From CAZWCX01 sp964632945 (GTDB lineage Bacteria; Planctomycetota; MHYJ01; WSZJ01; CAZWCX01), in the NCBI GenBank assembly GCA_964632945.1, contig CAZWCX010000008.1:1-64000 (forward strand): a stretch of 64,000 nt of DNA. Reading direction: 5' to 3'. A model generated the notes under the pieces. The model saw nothing but the letters and a program-made list of their open reading frames with translations. It had not been told where the DNA came from and made no database searches. Numbering within the stretch: position 1 is the first letter of the stretch; each line of letters opens with the position of its first letter. Shown piece by piece: positions 43,417 to 52,787 of the stretch. The position numbers and the translations under genes are program-made.

Positions 43417-44963
43417 TCTTTCGGCTGGCGCTCGCCCTTTCCGCCTTGAGCGGATTCATCGCCCTGTCGTATGAGATCGTGTGGTATCGCGCGCTGTCGT
43501 TTGCGTTGCGGGACTCTCCCGCGACCTTCGGCATTCTCCTAAGCGCCTACCTGCTCGGGCTGGCGCTGGGCGCGCTCCTGGTGCGCCGGACCTGCGACGA
43601 TCCGGGGGGGCAGGGCCGTCCGGAGCACCTGCGGATGCTCGCCCTGCTTTCCGCCGGCGCCTACACCGCCGGCTTCCTGGTCGTCCCGGGTCTCGCCGAG
43701 TGCTGCGTCCGGTTCGGTCCGGCCGCCGGCTTGCCCTTGATCGGCGCCGCCGCGGCCCTGATGGGCGCGATCCTCCCCCTGGTCGCCCACTTCGCCATCC
43801 CGCCGGATGCGCAGTCGGGCGACCGCCTGTCCCGGCTCTACCTGGCGAACATCCTCGGATCGGCCGCGGGATCCTGGCTGACGGGGTTCTTCTGGATGGA
43901 CGCCTGGCCGATGGCGTCGATCGTCCCCGCGCTCGGCGGGCTCGGGCTCGCCGCCACCGCCGGGATCCTCGCGCTCGCGCGACTGTCCCGGCCCGCCCTC
44001 GCAACCTCGATTCTCGGTCTCGCCCTGGTCGGGGCGGCTCTGGCCGGCGCCTCTCCCGTCCTCTTTCGCGGCCTGTACGAAAAGCTGCTGCTCGGACCCG
44101 AGTATCGGCCCGAGTTCCGATTCGCCCACGTGCGCGAGAATCGCAGCGGCGTGATCGCGGTCACCGATACCGGCGTGGTCTTCGGAGGAGGCGTGTACGA
44201 CGGTCGCGTTTCCGTCGATCTGGTCGAAGACGTCAACCAGATATTTCGCGCGTTCGCCGTGGCGGCGCTGCACCCCCGGCCGCGAGAGGTGCTCATGATC
44301 GGCCTCTCCATGGGGGCCTGGACCCAGGTGATCGCGCACCTTCCCGGAGTGGAACGGGTAACGGTGCTGGAGATCAATCCCGGCTACTTCGACCTGATTC
44401 CGCGGTATCCGGCGGTCGCGGGGATCCTGCGCCATCCGAGGATCGAGTTCGTGGTGGACGACGCCCGCCGCTGGCTGGTGCGCAATCCCGGGCGGACGTT
44501 CGACGTCGTCCTCGCCAACGGCACCGTCCACTGGCGGGGCCACGCCACCCACCTGCTCTCGCGCGAATTCCTCGCACTGGTCCGCGCCCGGCTGCGGCCC
44601 TCCGGCTTCTACTACTTCAACACGACCTGGTCGCCGGACGTGTTCCGGACCGCGTTCGAAGTATTCCCGCACGGCTGTCGCGTGAACAGCTTCCTGGCCG
44701 TGGGCGACTCCCCCGTGGTCCCGGACCGGGACCGCTGGCGCGCGGTCCTCGAGGGGATGACGATCGAGTCGCGCCCGGTGCTGGACCCGGCGGTCCCCGC
44801 CCACCGCGCCCGCCTGGAGGGACTCCTGGCGATGATCGGAGATGGGGCATCGACCGAGCCGATGGCGTTTCAAACGCGGGAGAGCCTGCTGCGCGGGCTC
44901 GAATCGGCGACCGTGATCACCGACGACAACATGTGGGCGGAGTGGCACCCGACGCTGCGGTGA
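43413..44963 (+). CDS. Membrane-bound spermidine-synthase-like protein
   Basis: A 516-residue protein. About six membrane helices (to about residue 220) begin with ALSGFIALSYEIVWYRAL, the same motif as in the preceding gene. A Rossmann methyltransferase-like domain follows: VLMIGLSMGAWTQVIAHL, VTVLEINPGYFDL, FVVDDARRWL, FDVVLANGTVHW. These match the spermidine/spermine synthase fold. The usual second acidic residue of the aminopropyl site (Y-D-x-I-x-x-D) is replaced by VVLANG, so true polyamine synthesis is doubtful. Function unknown; coupled to the upstream gene. Confidence 0.78.
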   Translation: MIFRLALALSALSGFIALSYEIVWYRALSFALRDSPATFGILLSAYLLGLALGALLVRRTCDDPGGQGRPEHLRMLALLSAGAYTAGFLVVPGLAECCVRFGPAAGLPLIGAAAALMGAILPLVAHFAIPPDAQSGDRLSRLYLANILGSAAGSWLTGFFWMDAWPMASIVPALGGLGLAATAGILALARLSRPALATSILGLALVGAALAGASPVLFRGLYEKLLLGPEYRPEFRFAHVRENRSGVIAVTDTGVVFGGGVYDGRVSVDLVEDVNQIFRAFAVAALHPRPREVLMIGLSMGAWTQVIAHLPGVERVTVLEINPGYFDLIPRYPAVAGILRHPRIEFVVDDARRWLVRNPGRTFDVVLANGTVHWRGHATHLLSREFLALVRARLRPSGFYYFNTTWSPDVFRTAFEVFPHGCRVNSFLAVGDSPVVPDRDRWRAVLEGMTIESRPVLDPAVPAHRARLEGLLAMIGDGASTEPMAFQTRESLLRGLESATVITDDNMWAEWHPTLR

Positions 44964-45024
44964 TGCAGGCGAAGATTCGGCGGCCTCGACCGAACCCGGG
45001 TCATCGATCCGCGGGGAGCGCAGG

Positions 45025-46953
45025 TCACTCCGCCGGGCGTGGGCCGTCGAGCAGTTCGCGCACCGTTCGCAGGAGATCCTCGATCGAGAACGGTTTTTGC
45101 AGGAAGACATGGCGCGGGCCGGCCGATCCGGGCGGCAGCCTGCGTTCGTCGGAGTAGCCGGAGACGAGCAGCACTTTCGCCTGCGGGTGGCGGGACAGCA
45201 GGCTCGTGAGCAATTCCTCCCCGGACAGGCCGGGCAGGACCGAATCCGACACAATCAGGTGGATGGTTCCGGAGTGGCCTTCCGCCACCTGCAGGGCCTG
45301 ATGTCCGTCGATCGCCTCCAGGACCGTGTAGCCCTGGGAGGTAAGAACGGTGGCGCAAAACGCGAGCACCGCTGCCTCGTCCTCGACGATGAGGATCGTC
45401 TCGTTAGCCTGGACCGAGACGGCGGCGACCGCCGGATCGACAGCCTCCTCCAAGGAGGGCGCCGTCGCGTTCGGGAAGCAGATGCGGATTTCGGTCCCCG
45501 CGGCCGGACGACTTTCGACCTCGATCCTGCCGCCGCACTGGCGAACAATGGCCTGCACCGTGCTCAGCCCCAGGCCCGTTCCCTTGCCCGGCTCCTTGGT
45601 GGTGAAGAAAGGCTCAAACAGTCTCTTTCGCGTGGCCTCGTCCATGCCGTGCCCCGTGTCGCGAACATGGAGGCGGACGGACCCTTCCCGGAGGGTGTCC
45701 GGGTCCCCGGCGGCGGTGGAAATCGTGAGGGATCCCCCTCCGGGCATGGCATCGCGCGCGTTGACGACCAGGTTCATCACGATTTGGCCGATGTTCCCCC
45801 GGGCGGCCAGGATCCGCGGATTCGGGGCGCGCAGGTCCAGCTCCAGCCGGATGTTCTCGTGGATCAAGCGGCGGAGCATCGATTCCAGGCGTAGAATCTC
45901 CTCGTTCAGGTCGAGGACCCCCATTCGCGAGTCCTGCTTGCGGCTGAACACCAGCAACTGTTTGGTCAGCTCGGCGGCCCGCGAAGCGGCCTCCTGGATC
46001 GGGCGAAGCAGCGCGAGGGGGGAATCTCCCGGGGCGAGTTTCGCGGCGAGCAGATCGGCGTAGCCGGTGATCACCGTGAGGAGGTTGTTGAAGTCGTGGG
46101 CCACGCCCCCCGCCAACCGACCCACGCACTCCATCTTTTGACTCTGGAGCAGGGCCTCATGCAGCCGGCGCTGCTCACTGACGTCCAGGATCGCCCCCCG
46201 CATGGTCCGGGAGCCGACGTGATATCGACCCACCTCCAGGACCCAGCGGACTCCTTGTTGCGGGTGCCGCCAGCGGTATTGGAGGGACCACTCCGTGCGC
46301 TCGCCGGCCGCGATCTCCGCGTGGATTCGTTGGACTTCACTCCGATCATCCGGGTCCATGTAATCGAGCCAGCATTCCCGCGACACCCGCCCGCCCGACT
46401 TCAGATCCAGTTCCCCGGCAAAGTCGCCGCCGAGCCAGGTCGGCAGGACCGAGCCGTCGGGCGTGAGGACGCTCTCGTACACGCAGACCGGGAGCCCGTG
46501 CAGCGCCGTCTCGAACCTCTCATACGCGCGTCGGGCCGCCTCCTGTTCCACCAGGTAGCGTTCGAGTCCACGAAGGCGGGAAAGTTCCGCCAGACCCCGG
46601 ATCTTGCAGGCCACCTCGAGGCGGTCCAGGGGCTTGGTGAGAAAGTCGATGGCCCCACGCTTCAGCGCCTCGCCGCGGGCTTCCCGGCTGTCGTCCGCCG
46701 TAACCACCACGACCGGGAGACCGGGGAGTCGCCCGCTCGCCTGCAACGCCGCGAGGACGGTCATGCCGTCCGCGCCCGGCATGTGAAGATCCAGAAGCAC
46801 GACGTCGGGTTGGTCCCGATCGAGGATCCGCAGCGCCTCGTCGCCCCCCTCCGCCATCAGCGGGACGCATCCCTCATGGATCACGAGGTCGTGGAGCAAG
46901 CGTCGATTGGCAGGTTCATCGTCGACAATGAGGATTCGAGGCGAATGCTTCAT
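45025..46953 (-). CDS. Hybrid histidine kinase: receiver-PAS-HisKA-HATPase-receiver
   Basis: A 642-residue cytoplasmic protein without membrane helices. An N-terminal receiver (1-125; ILIVDDEP, VVLLDLHMPG, LTKPLD) is followed by a PAS-like domain (about 160-290) and a HisKA domain with phospho-His in GGVAHDFNNLLT. A HATPase (NLVVNARDAM, DTGHGMD, GTGLGLS) and a C-terminal receiver follow (ILIVEDE, LIVSDSVLPG, LQKPF). The ATG at 46953 is chosen because the receiver fold starts there. It lies 14 nt downstream of the single-receiver gene, so both belong to one unit with the large hybrid kinase upstream. Confidence 0.9.
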   Translation of the reverse strand: MKHSPRILIVDDEPANRRLLHDLVIHEGCVPLMAEGGDEALRILDRDQPDVVLLDLHMPGADGMTVLAALQASGRLPGLPVVVVTADDSREARGEALKRGAIDFLTKPLDRLEVACKIRGLAELSRLRGLERYLVEQEAARRAYERFETALHGLPVCVYESVLTPDGSVLPTWLGGDFAGELDLKSGGRVSRECWLDYMDPDDRSEVQRIHAEIAAGERTEWSLQYRWRHPQQGVRWVLEVGRYHVGSRTMRGAILDVSEQRRLHEALLQSQKMECVGRLAGGVAHDFNNLLTVITGYADLLAAKLAPGDSPLALLRPIQEAASRAAELTKQLLVFSRKQDSRMGVLDLNEEILRLESMLRRLIHENIRLELDLRAPNPRILAARGNIGQIVMNLVVNARDAMPGGGSLTISTAAGDPDTLREGSVRLHVRDTGHGMDEATRKRLFEPFFTTKEPGKGTGLGLSTVQAIVRQCGGRIEVESRPAAGTEIRICFPNATAPSLEEAVDPAVAAVSVQANETILIVEDEAAVLAFCATVLTSQGYTVLEAIDGHQALQVAEGHSGTIHLIVSDSVLPGLSGEELLTSLLSRHPQAKVLLVSGYSDERRLPPGSAGPRHVFLQKPFSIEDLLRTVRELLDGPRPAE

Positions 46954-46967
46954 GAAAGTCTCCCGAC

Positions 46968-47348
46968 TTATCGCGAAGGGCTCGCGCCCGCGAGCAGGTG
47001 GGATACCGTGGACAGCAGTTCCTTGTAGGCGATCGGCTTGGCGATGTAGCCGTTGCATCCCGCGTCGAGCACGCGCTGTCGGTCGCCCTGCATGGCATGC
47101 GCGGTCACGGCGAGGATCGGGATCGAGACGGTCTTGGGGTCGCCGCGGAGCAGACGGGTGGCGGTGAGGCCGTCCGTGCCGGGCAGCTGGATGTCCATGA
47201 CCACGAGATCGAAGGGTCCCGAGCGCGCGAGGGAAATCCCGTCGTCGGCAGTCACCACCTCGTGAACTTCGTACCCGGCCCACCGCAGAATGTCGCCGAT
47301 CAGTCGGCGATTGGCGGGGTTGTCTTCGACCAGCAGGATGCGCGCCAT
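46968..47348 (-). CDS. Single-domain response regulator (CheY-like)
   Basis: A 126-residue stand-alone receiver with all key residues: Glu-Asp in ILLVEDNPANR, phospho-Asp in VVMDIQLPG, Thr in AVTAHAM and Lys in YIAKPI. DNPANRRLI and TAHAMQGDRQRVL are typical of receivers paired with hybrid kinases (a DivK-like shuttle). It sits between two hybrid kinase genes and could carry phosphate between them. The ATG at 47348 gives the correct domain start. Confidence 0.9.
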   Translation of the reverse strand: MARILLVEDNPANRRLIGDILRWAGYEVHEVVTADDGISLARSGPFDLVVMDIQLPGTDGLTATRLLRGDPKTVSIPILAVTAHAMQGDRQRVLDAGCNGYIAKPIAYKELLSTVSHLLAGASPSR

Positions 47349-47477
47349 CCGATTCTCCCGTTCTCGTGATCCCGCGTCAGGGAAGGGGACGCGACGTGTT
47401 GCGCCCGGACTACCGGGCTTGATCGTCCGACCCATGGGCGCGGGGCCGCCGGTGTTCCCGCGAGACGTGCGCGGCCA

Positions 47478-50400
47478 TCATTCCCGAGCCGGGGCCGGAG
47501 GCGCACGTCCGAGCAGCATTCGCACCTTCTCGAGGAGCGGGCCGCGACCGGTGTCCGCCTTGAAAAACACGGCCTGCGCCTGACGTTCGAGAGTCTCCTT
47601 GTCGGCGGAGGAAAGGTCCCGGGCGGTCAGGATCACGACGGACAGGTCGCGGGTGGCCGGTTGCGAGCGGAGTCGGGCCAGCACCTCGAATCCGCTCATC
47701 CCCGGCATGTTCAGGTCGAGGAGGACGAGATCCGGCGCCCGGACATTGATCTGGTCCAGCGCCTCGCGGCCGCTCAGGACGCTGGCCACTTCGTACGATT
47801 CGCCGGCGAAGTACGACGAGACGATCCGGACGGCCCTGGGATCGTCATCGACCAGGAGCACGTAGGGGGTCTTGGGCGGCGACCCGCCCAGGAGCCGACG
47901 CACGGTGTCCAGGAGGTCGTTCCGGCGAATGGGCTTCTGAAGCACCGCGTGGGCGCCGCTCGCCAGCGCGCGCTCCGGGTGCTCCGCCCCCGAGACCACG
48001 AGCACGGGGGTGCCGCGCAGTCCGGGGCGCTCCCCGAAGGTCATGAGGAGTTCCAGGCCGCCGAGGCCCGGAAGATTGAGATCCAGGGCAATGAGATCGG
48101 GCGTGGACGACTCGATCGCCACCAGCGCTTCCTCGCCGTCGGCGGCGAGGCTCACGTCATACCCTTCATGCTCCAGGTAGAGGCGCAGGAGGTCCCGTGC
48201 GCTCGGATCGTCCTCGACCACGAGAATGCGCCGGCGGCAGGGCGGGCCCTGGACCGGAGCGGGCGGGCCCTCCGGGGCGCGCTTTGCGCTCCGGGCACGG
48301 GTGGCAATCGCGCGCCGGACGACGTGGAGGAATGCGCGCTCCTGAAACTCCCCCTTGCTGAAGACGCCGGCCACCGACTTCGCCAGGATCTCCTTCTCTT
48401 CGGCGTTCAGTTCCTTGGCCGTGAGCACGATGACCGGGAGGTCGGCCGTTTTCGGGTCGCCGCGAATCGCGGCCAAGACGTCGAACCCGGACACCTCGGG
48501 CATCATCAGGTCCAGAATCATGGCGTCCATGGACTGGTCCCGCAGGGCGGCCAGCGCATCCTGTCCCCCGTACGCGCGCAGGACCACGATCCCCTTCTGC
48601 TCGAGCCGCTTCGCCACGTGCTCCACGGAACGGGGGTCGTCATCGACCACCAGGATTCGCGAGGGGGACCCGTTCGTCGGGGGCGCCAGCCCCAGCGACT
48701 CCACGGTCCGGAGCAGTTCTTCCCCGGCTACGGGTTTCTGCACGACCTCCACGGCGCCGAGCGCGATCCCGCGCTGGCGGTCGGCCACGATGGAGACGAC
48801 GATCACCGGGACCCCCGACGCGGCAGGCGACTGCTTGATCCGGTGCAGGAGGTCCCATCCCCCGTGCTCCCCGCCGAAGATGATGTCCAGCAGGACCGCG
48901 TCGGGGGGGCGCTCCCGGATCTTCCGCCAGGCTTCGTCGCAGGTCCCCGCCTCCTCCACCGCGTATCCGGCGCTCTCGAGCCAGCGTCGGGCCAGGACCA
49001 CCGCTGCCGGGTCATCCTCGACGACGAGGATCCGCGCCTGATTCGGATCGCAAGGGAGAGGAGGCGTGCCGGGCATGGGCGACCCGGGTGGACGGTCGAT
49101 CTTCGCATCGGTCCGGACCGCCGGAAGCCGGACCCAGAACCGGCTCCCGCGCCCCAATTCGCTTTCGACGCCGACGGTGCCGCCGTGCAGCTCGACCAAC
49201 CGCTTCACCATGACGAGCCCGAGTCCGGTGCCCTCGTACTTCCGGTCGATGCCGCCGTCGAGTTGTTCAAACGGCTGAAACAGCCGATCCAGATCTCCGG
49301 CCGCGATGCCGATTCCGCTATCCCGCACGGAAATCTCCACCTCGCCGTCCGCCGCGGCGGCTTCGATGAGGACGGTTCCCCCCTTCGGCGTGAATTTCAC
49401 CGCGTTCGACAACAAGTTGTAGACGACTTGACGCAGCCTCCGCCCGTCGGCCGGAATCGAGTCGAGTCCGGACGCAACGTGGATGGACATGGAAACCTCA
49501 CCTCGCGCCGCGCGGTCCTTCACGATCGTGAGCGCATGGTCGAGGAGGGCGGCGAGATCGACTTCCTCCAGTTCCAGTTCCATCTTGCCCGCCTCGATCT
49601 TCGACAGGTCGAGGATGTCGTTGATCAGGGAGAGCAGGTGCCGGCCGCTCGAGTGGATTTCCGAAGTGTACTCGAGTTGCGGCGCCGACAACGGCCCCAG
49701 CATTCCGTCCTTGAGGACCTCGCTGAACCCGATGATGGCATTCAGCGGCGTGCGCAATTCATGCGACATGCTCGCCAGGAACTCGGACTTCAGGCGATTG
49801 GCCTTGGCGAGTTCCTCGTTCTGACTTTCGATCCGGCGCGCCCGCTCGTTCAGTTGTGAGGACAGGTCCTTGAGTTCCCGGAACTGTCGGTTGGCATGCA
49901 GCCCCACGGCGATCTGGCCGGCGATCTGGGTCAGCCATGAGCGCTCGCGTTCCATCAGGCGCTCCTGCGCGGCGCCGGCGATCACACCGAAGAGGCTTTC
50001 CCGGTAGAGGAGGGGGACGGCGAAGAGGGAGACCGGTTCGACGACGCCGAGTCCGGTCTCGAGCCGGAACGTGGCTTCCCCGGGCGCGTCCGCATGGATG
50101 GCCGCTCGTCGCGCCGCCGCGGCGCCGACCATCCCCTGGCCGATCCGGAACATCCGGCTCCCATGGTCCGCGCCGAGGGCGAGACCGGCGGCCAGGACCA
50201 GCCCTCCCTGCCACTCGTCGTAGTCGTAGAAGGCCAGCGGGCGATACCCGGATTCCTCCTCCAGGATGCGCAGGATTTCCCCCCGCGGGTCTGCGGAATC
50301 GTCCTGACGGGTCATGGCCATCATCAGCCGGGAGTTGATCCGGTCGATGCGCGCCGCGATCTCGATCGCCCGGCCGCGCTCCGCCAGGGCGACTTCGGTG

Positions 50401-51617
50401 CGCTTGCGTTCGGTGGTGTCACGAATGATCGCGTTGAAGACCCGTTCCGTACCCGTGACGCTCTCGCTGACGGAGAGGTCGATGTCGAATTCGGTCCCGT
50501 CCTTCTTCCGTCCCCTGGCCTCGCGAACCGTGCCGATGATCTTCCGCGTTCCCGTCTCCCGGTAGCGGTCCAGGTATCCGTCATGTTCGGAGCGGAACGG
50601 CTCGGGCATGAGGATCTTGACGTTCCGGCCCATCACCTCCTCGGCCGCGTAGCCGAACATCTTCTCGGCCCCACGGCTGAACTGTCGGATGCCCTGACTC
50701 CGCCCGTCGATCGACACGATCGCGTCCGGGGCGCTGTCGAGGAAGGCCTGGTGGCGGGCGTTGATCGCCCGCAGCTCGGCCGTCCGCTCCTGCACGGTCT
50801 CCTCCAGGCCGGAAACGGCCCGGGATACGGCGGCGGCCATGACGTTGAACCGGTCGGCGAGCAGTCCGAGTTCGTTCATCGCCTCGATGCGGGTTCGGAT
50901 GGAATAGTTCCCCGCGGCGATCGCGGCGGTGTCCTCCATCAGCGTGCGGGTGGGGATCAGAATCCGCCGCCTCACATACAGGATGGAGAGCCCCATCGCC
51001 AGGAGCGCGACGGCCGTCAGAACGAGGCGCGCGAAGAGGAACGCGGTGCGGCCCCGCGACAATCGATTCCCCATCGCGGCGACTCCCGCGGTCAAGTCGA
51101 CCTCCGCGACCTCGTGGGCGAGTCGATCGAAGTCGCCCTGACTGCGGTCGAGGTCGGCCGGGGCGGTTGCGAAGATCGAGTGCAGGCGCGGATGGATCTC
51201 CTCCTGCCACCTCTTCCGCACCGCCTCGAGCCCCGCCCTCGAATCGCCGTCCGCGAGACCCTCCAGTTCGTACGTCCGGCTGCCGTTCAGCAATGCGTCG
51301 AGGATCTCGTCGAAGCGGATCGTCTCCAGGCGCGCCTGCCCCAGGAACGACTCGCGCTGCGGAGACTCCCGCGTGGCCGCCAGCGTCAGGAGGTGGGCGA
51401 TCTTGACCAGGCGCATCCGCTGTGATCCGGCCAGGTCGATCGCACGCTCCACTCCTTCGGTTTCCCCGGCAAACCAGAATCCGCTCGCGATGAACCCGGC
51501 CAGCGCGAGCGTGACCGCCGAGAACGCAATCGTCAGAGAGCGGACGAGCGGGACGAAGCGACGGAGTGGCGCGGAGTCGCCGATCTCGTCCTGATGGGGA
51601 AGTTTCTGCTCGGACAT
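47478..51617 (-). CDS. Hybrid sensor histidine kinase with four receivers
   Basis: A 1379-residue membrane kinase. The first helix (about 25-48) is followed by a periplasmic PilJ/NIT-like sensor (AIDLAGSQRMRLVKIAHLL). A second helix (about 205-230), HAMP, a PAS domain (FLDSAPDAIVSIDG to MPEPFRSEHDGYL) and a GAF domain come next. The kinase core has phospho-His in ASMSHELRTPLNAIIGF and a HATPase with DSGIGI and GTGLGLVMV. Four consecutive receivers (from about 885) follow, each with DD or ED, a phospho-Asp and a Lys; the first has LLDIIFGG instead of a Pro after the acceptor. A plausible phosphorelay hub. Confidence 0.9.
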   Translation of the reverse strand: MSEQKLPHQDEIGDSAPLRRFVPLVRSLTIAFSAVTLALAGFIASGFWFAGETEGVERAIDLAGSQRMRLVKIAHLLTLAATRESPQRESFLGQARLETIRFDEILDALLNGSRTYELEGLADGDSRAGLEAVRKRWQEEIHPRLHSIFATAPADLDRSQGDFDRLAHEVAEVDLTAGVAAMGNRLSRGRTAFLFARLVLTAVALLAMGLSILYVRRRILIPTRTLMEDTAAIAAGNYSIRTRIEAMNELGLLADRFNVMAAAVSRAVSGLEETVQERTAELRAINARHQAFLDSAPDAIVSIDGRSQGIRQFSRGAEKMFGYAAEEVMGRNVKILMPEPFRSEHDGYLDRYRETGTRKIIGTVREARGRKKDGTEFDIDLSVSESVTGTERVFNAIIRDTTERKRTEVALAERGRAIEIAARIDRINSRLMMAMTRQDDSADPRGEILRILEEESGYRPLAFYDYDEWQGGLVLAAGLALGADHGSRMFRIGQGMVGAAAARRAAIHADAPGEATFRLETGLGVVEPVSLFAVPLLYRESLFGVIAGAAQERLMERERSWLTQIAGQIAVGLHANRQFRELKDLSSQLNERARRIESQNEELAKANRLKSEFLASMSHELRTPLNAIIGFSEVLKDGMLGPLSAPQLEYTSEIHSSGRHLLSLINDILDLSKIEAGKMELELEEVDLAALLDHALTIVKDRAARGEVSMSIHVASGLDSIPADGRRLRQVVYNLLSNAVKFTPKGGTVLIEAAAADGEVEISVRDSGIGIAAGDLDRLFQPFEQLDGGIDRKYEGTGLGLVMVKRLVELHGGTVGVESELGRGSRFWVRLPAVRTDAKIDRPPGSPMPGTPPLPCDPNQARILVVEDDPAAVVLARRWLESAGYAVEEAGTCDEAWRKIRERPPDAVLLDIIFGGEHGGWDLLHRIKQSPAASGVPVIVVSIVADRQRGIALGAVEVVQKPVAGEELLRTVESLGLAPPTNGSPSRILVVDDDPRSVEHVAKRLEQKGIVVLRAYGGQDALAALRDQSMDAMILDLMMPEVSGFDVLAAIRGDPKTADLPVIVLTAKELNAEEKEILAKSVAGVFSKGEFQERAFLHVVRRAIATRARSAKRAPEGPPAPVQGPPCRRRILVVEDDPSARDLLRLYLEHEGYDVSLAADGEEALVAIESSTPDLIALDLNLPGLGGLELLMTFGERPGLRGTPVLVVSGAEHPERALASGAHAVLQKPIRRNDLLDTVRRLLGGSPPKTPYVLLVDDDPRAVRIVSSYFAGESYEVASVLSGREALDQINVRAPDLVLLDLNMPGMSGFEVLARLRSQPATRDLSVVILTARDLSSADKETLERQAQAVFFKADTGRGPLLEKVRMLLGRAPPAPARE

Positions 51618-52004
51618 AGGGGAAACTCTCTGCTCGGGGGGGGCGGGCCAACTTCGCGGGTCCACTCCCGGGTCCGGGGCTCGATAGACTTCGCAGACAA
51701 GCTAACGTCCATGGAACAGGGCTGTCCATCAGGGGTTTGCTGACCTCTCGGGTCGGCGCGAGGGATCGGGGGAGGGGAGCGGGGAGCCGCCGCCTGCAGG
51801 CGGATGAGAGGTTTTCCCCTGCGGCCGCGGCCCGCCGGATCTTTCCTTCCCGCCGTTCCTGGAGGCGTTGCCGGGCGCGGCGAGACCCCCCCAATGAACC
51901 GCGCGGTGAGGCCACAGCGGCGGGCCGGATTTTCGTCCCGTAAGGAAACTCCCGATGCAAGGCCGGCTTCGCATTTGCTATCTAGATGCCGGTAGGAGGC
52001 TGCG
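51618..52004. other. Divergent intergenic region of the signalling cluster
   Basis: This 387-bp gap lies between the large hybrid kinase (minus) and the LuxR-type regulator (plus). The part next to the regulator is richer in A+T. An imperfect palindrome, ATGG-A-ACAG-GG-CTGT-CCAT, lies at 51711-51728. No gene or certain promoter was recognised. Confidence 0.45.
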
Positions 52005-52688
52005 ATGGGGCTGCGGAAAGAGCCATTGGACCCACAACCCAAGGCCCGTACCGTGTCCGTGATCATCGTGTTCCATGGGCCGTTGTACGCAACGGGAGTG
52101 GCCCAGTATCTCGCCACGATTCCGGGCGTGCGCATCGTCGCCTGTGCCACGGATGGTCAGAGTGCCGTGGCCTTTGCCCGGAGCCGCAAGCCCCAGGTCA
52201 TCGTCCTCGAGGAGTGCCTTCCGAAGCTGAACGGCATCGAGGCCGTGTCGCGGATCGTCCGGGTCTCCCCCCGCACCCGCGTCGTCCTGATCGTGGAGCA
52301 AGCGGACCCACCCACGATCATCCGCGCGCTGCGCGCGGGAGCCCATGCCGTCCTCGTGCGAGCCGCCGCGGTGAATGAGGTGGCGCGTGCCGTGCTCGGG
52401 GAGGGTGCCACTCCGTTTCTTTGCCGACGAATCCCGCAAGCGGTGGCACGACATTGCCTGCGGGTGGCGAAGCAGCGCCGGAATGCGACGCAGGTGCTGA
52501 CCCCTCGACAAGGCGAAGTGCTCCAGATGCTCGCGGAGGGATACTCCGTGAAGGCGATTGCGTCCCTGCTTCGGATCAGCGGCAAGACGGTGGAGACGCA
52601 CAAGCAGGCGATTTCGAGCCGACTGGGAATCCACGACGTGGCCGGTCTGGTGCGCTATGCCATTCGGGAGGGAATCGTGCGGCCGTAG
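52005..52688 (+). CDS. LuxR/NarL-type regulator with degenerate (pseudo) receiver
   Basis: A 227-residue regulator. The N-terminal domain aligns with a receiver, but the acidic pair is Phe23-His24, the phospho-acceptor is Glu69 (VIVLEECLP), the Thr is Val and the Lys is Arg. It cannot be phosphorylated in the usual way. The C-terminal helix-turn-helix is normal (LTPRQGEVLQMLAEGYSVKA, then GKTVETHKQAISSRLGI). GGAGG lies 5 nt upstream of the ATG. It is divergent from the four-receiver hybrid kinase, so a constitutively active or differently triggered transcription factor is inferred. Confidence 0.85.
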   Translation: MGLRKEPLDPQPKARTVSVIIVFHGPLYATGVAQYLATIPGVRIVACATDGQSAVAFARSRKPQVIVLEECLPKLNGIEAVSRIVRVSPRTRVVLIVEQADPPTIIRALRAGAHAVLVRAAAVNEVARAVLGEGATPFLCRRIPQAVARHCLRVAKQRRNATQVLTPRQGEVLQMLAEGYSVKAIASLLRISGKTVETHKQAISSRLGIHDVAGLVRYAIREGIVRP

Positions 52689-52787
52689 GCCGGGCGCGGC
52701 CGACCGGTCGCGCGGTTCGCTGCGCTGCCGCTTGCGCTCCCCCCGGATTCGTGCCATCATGCGCGCTCCCTTTCCGGAGGAGCCTGG

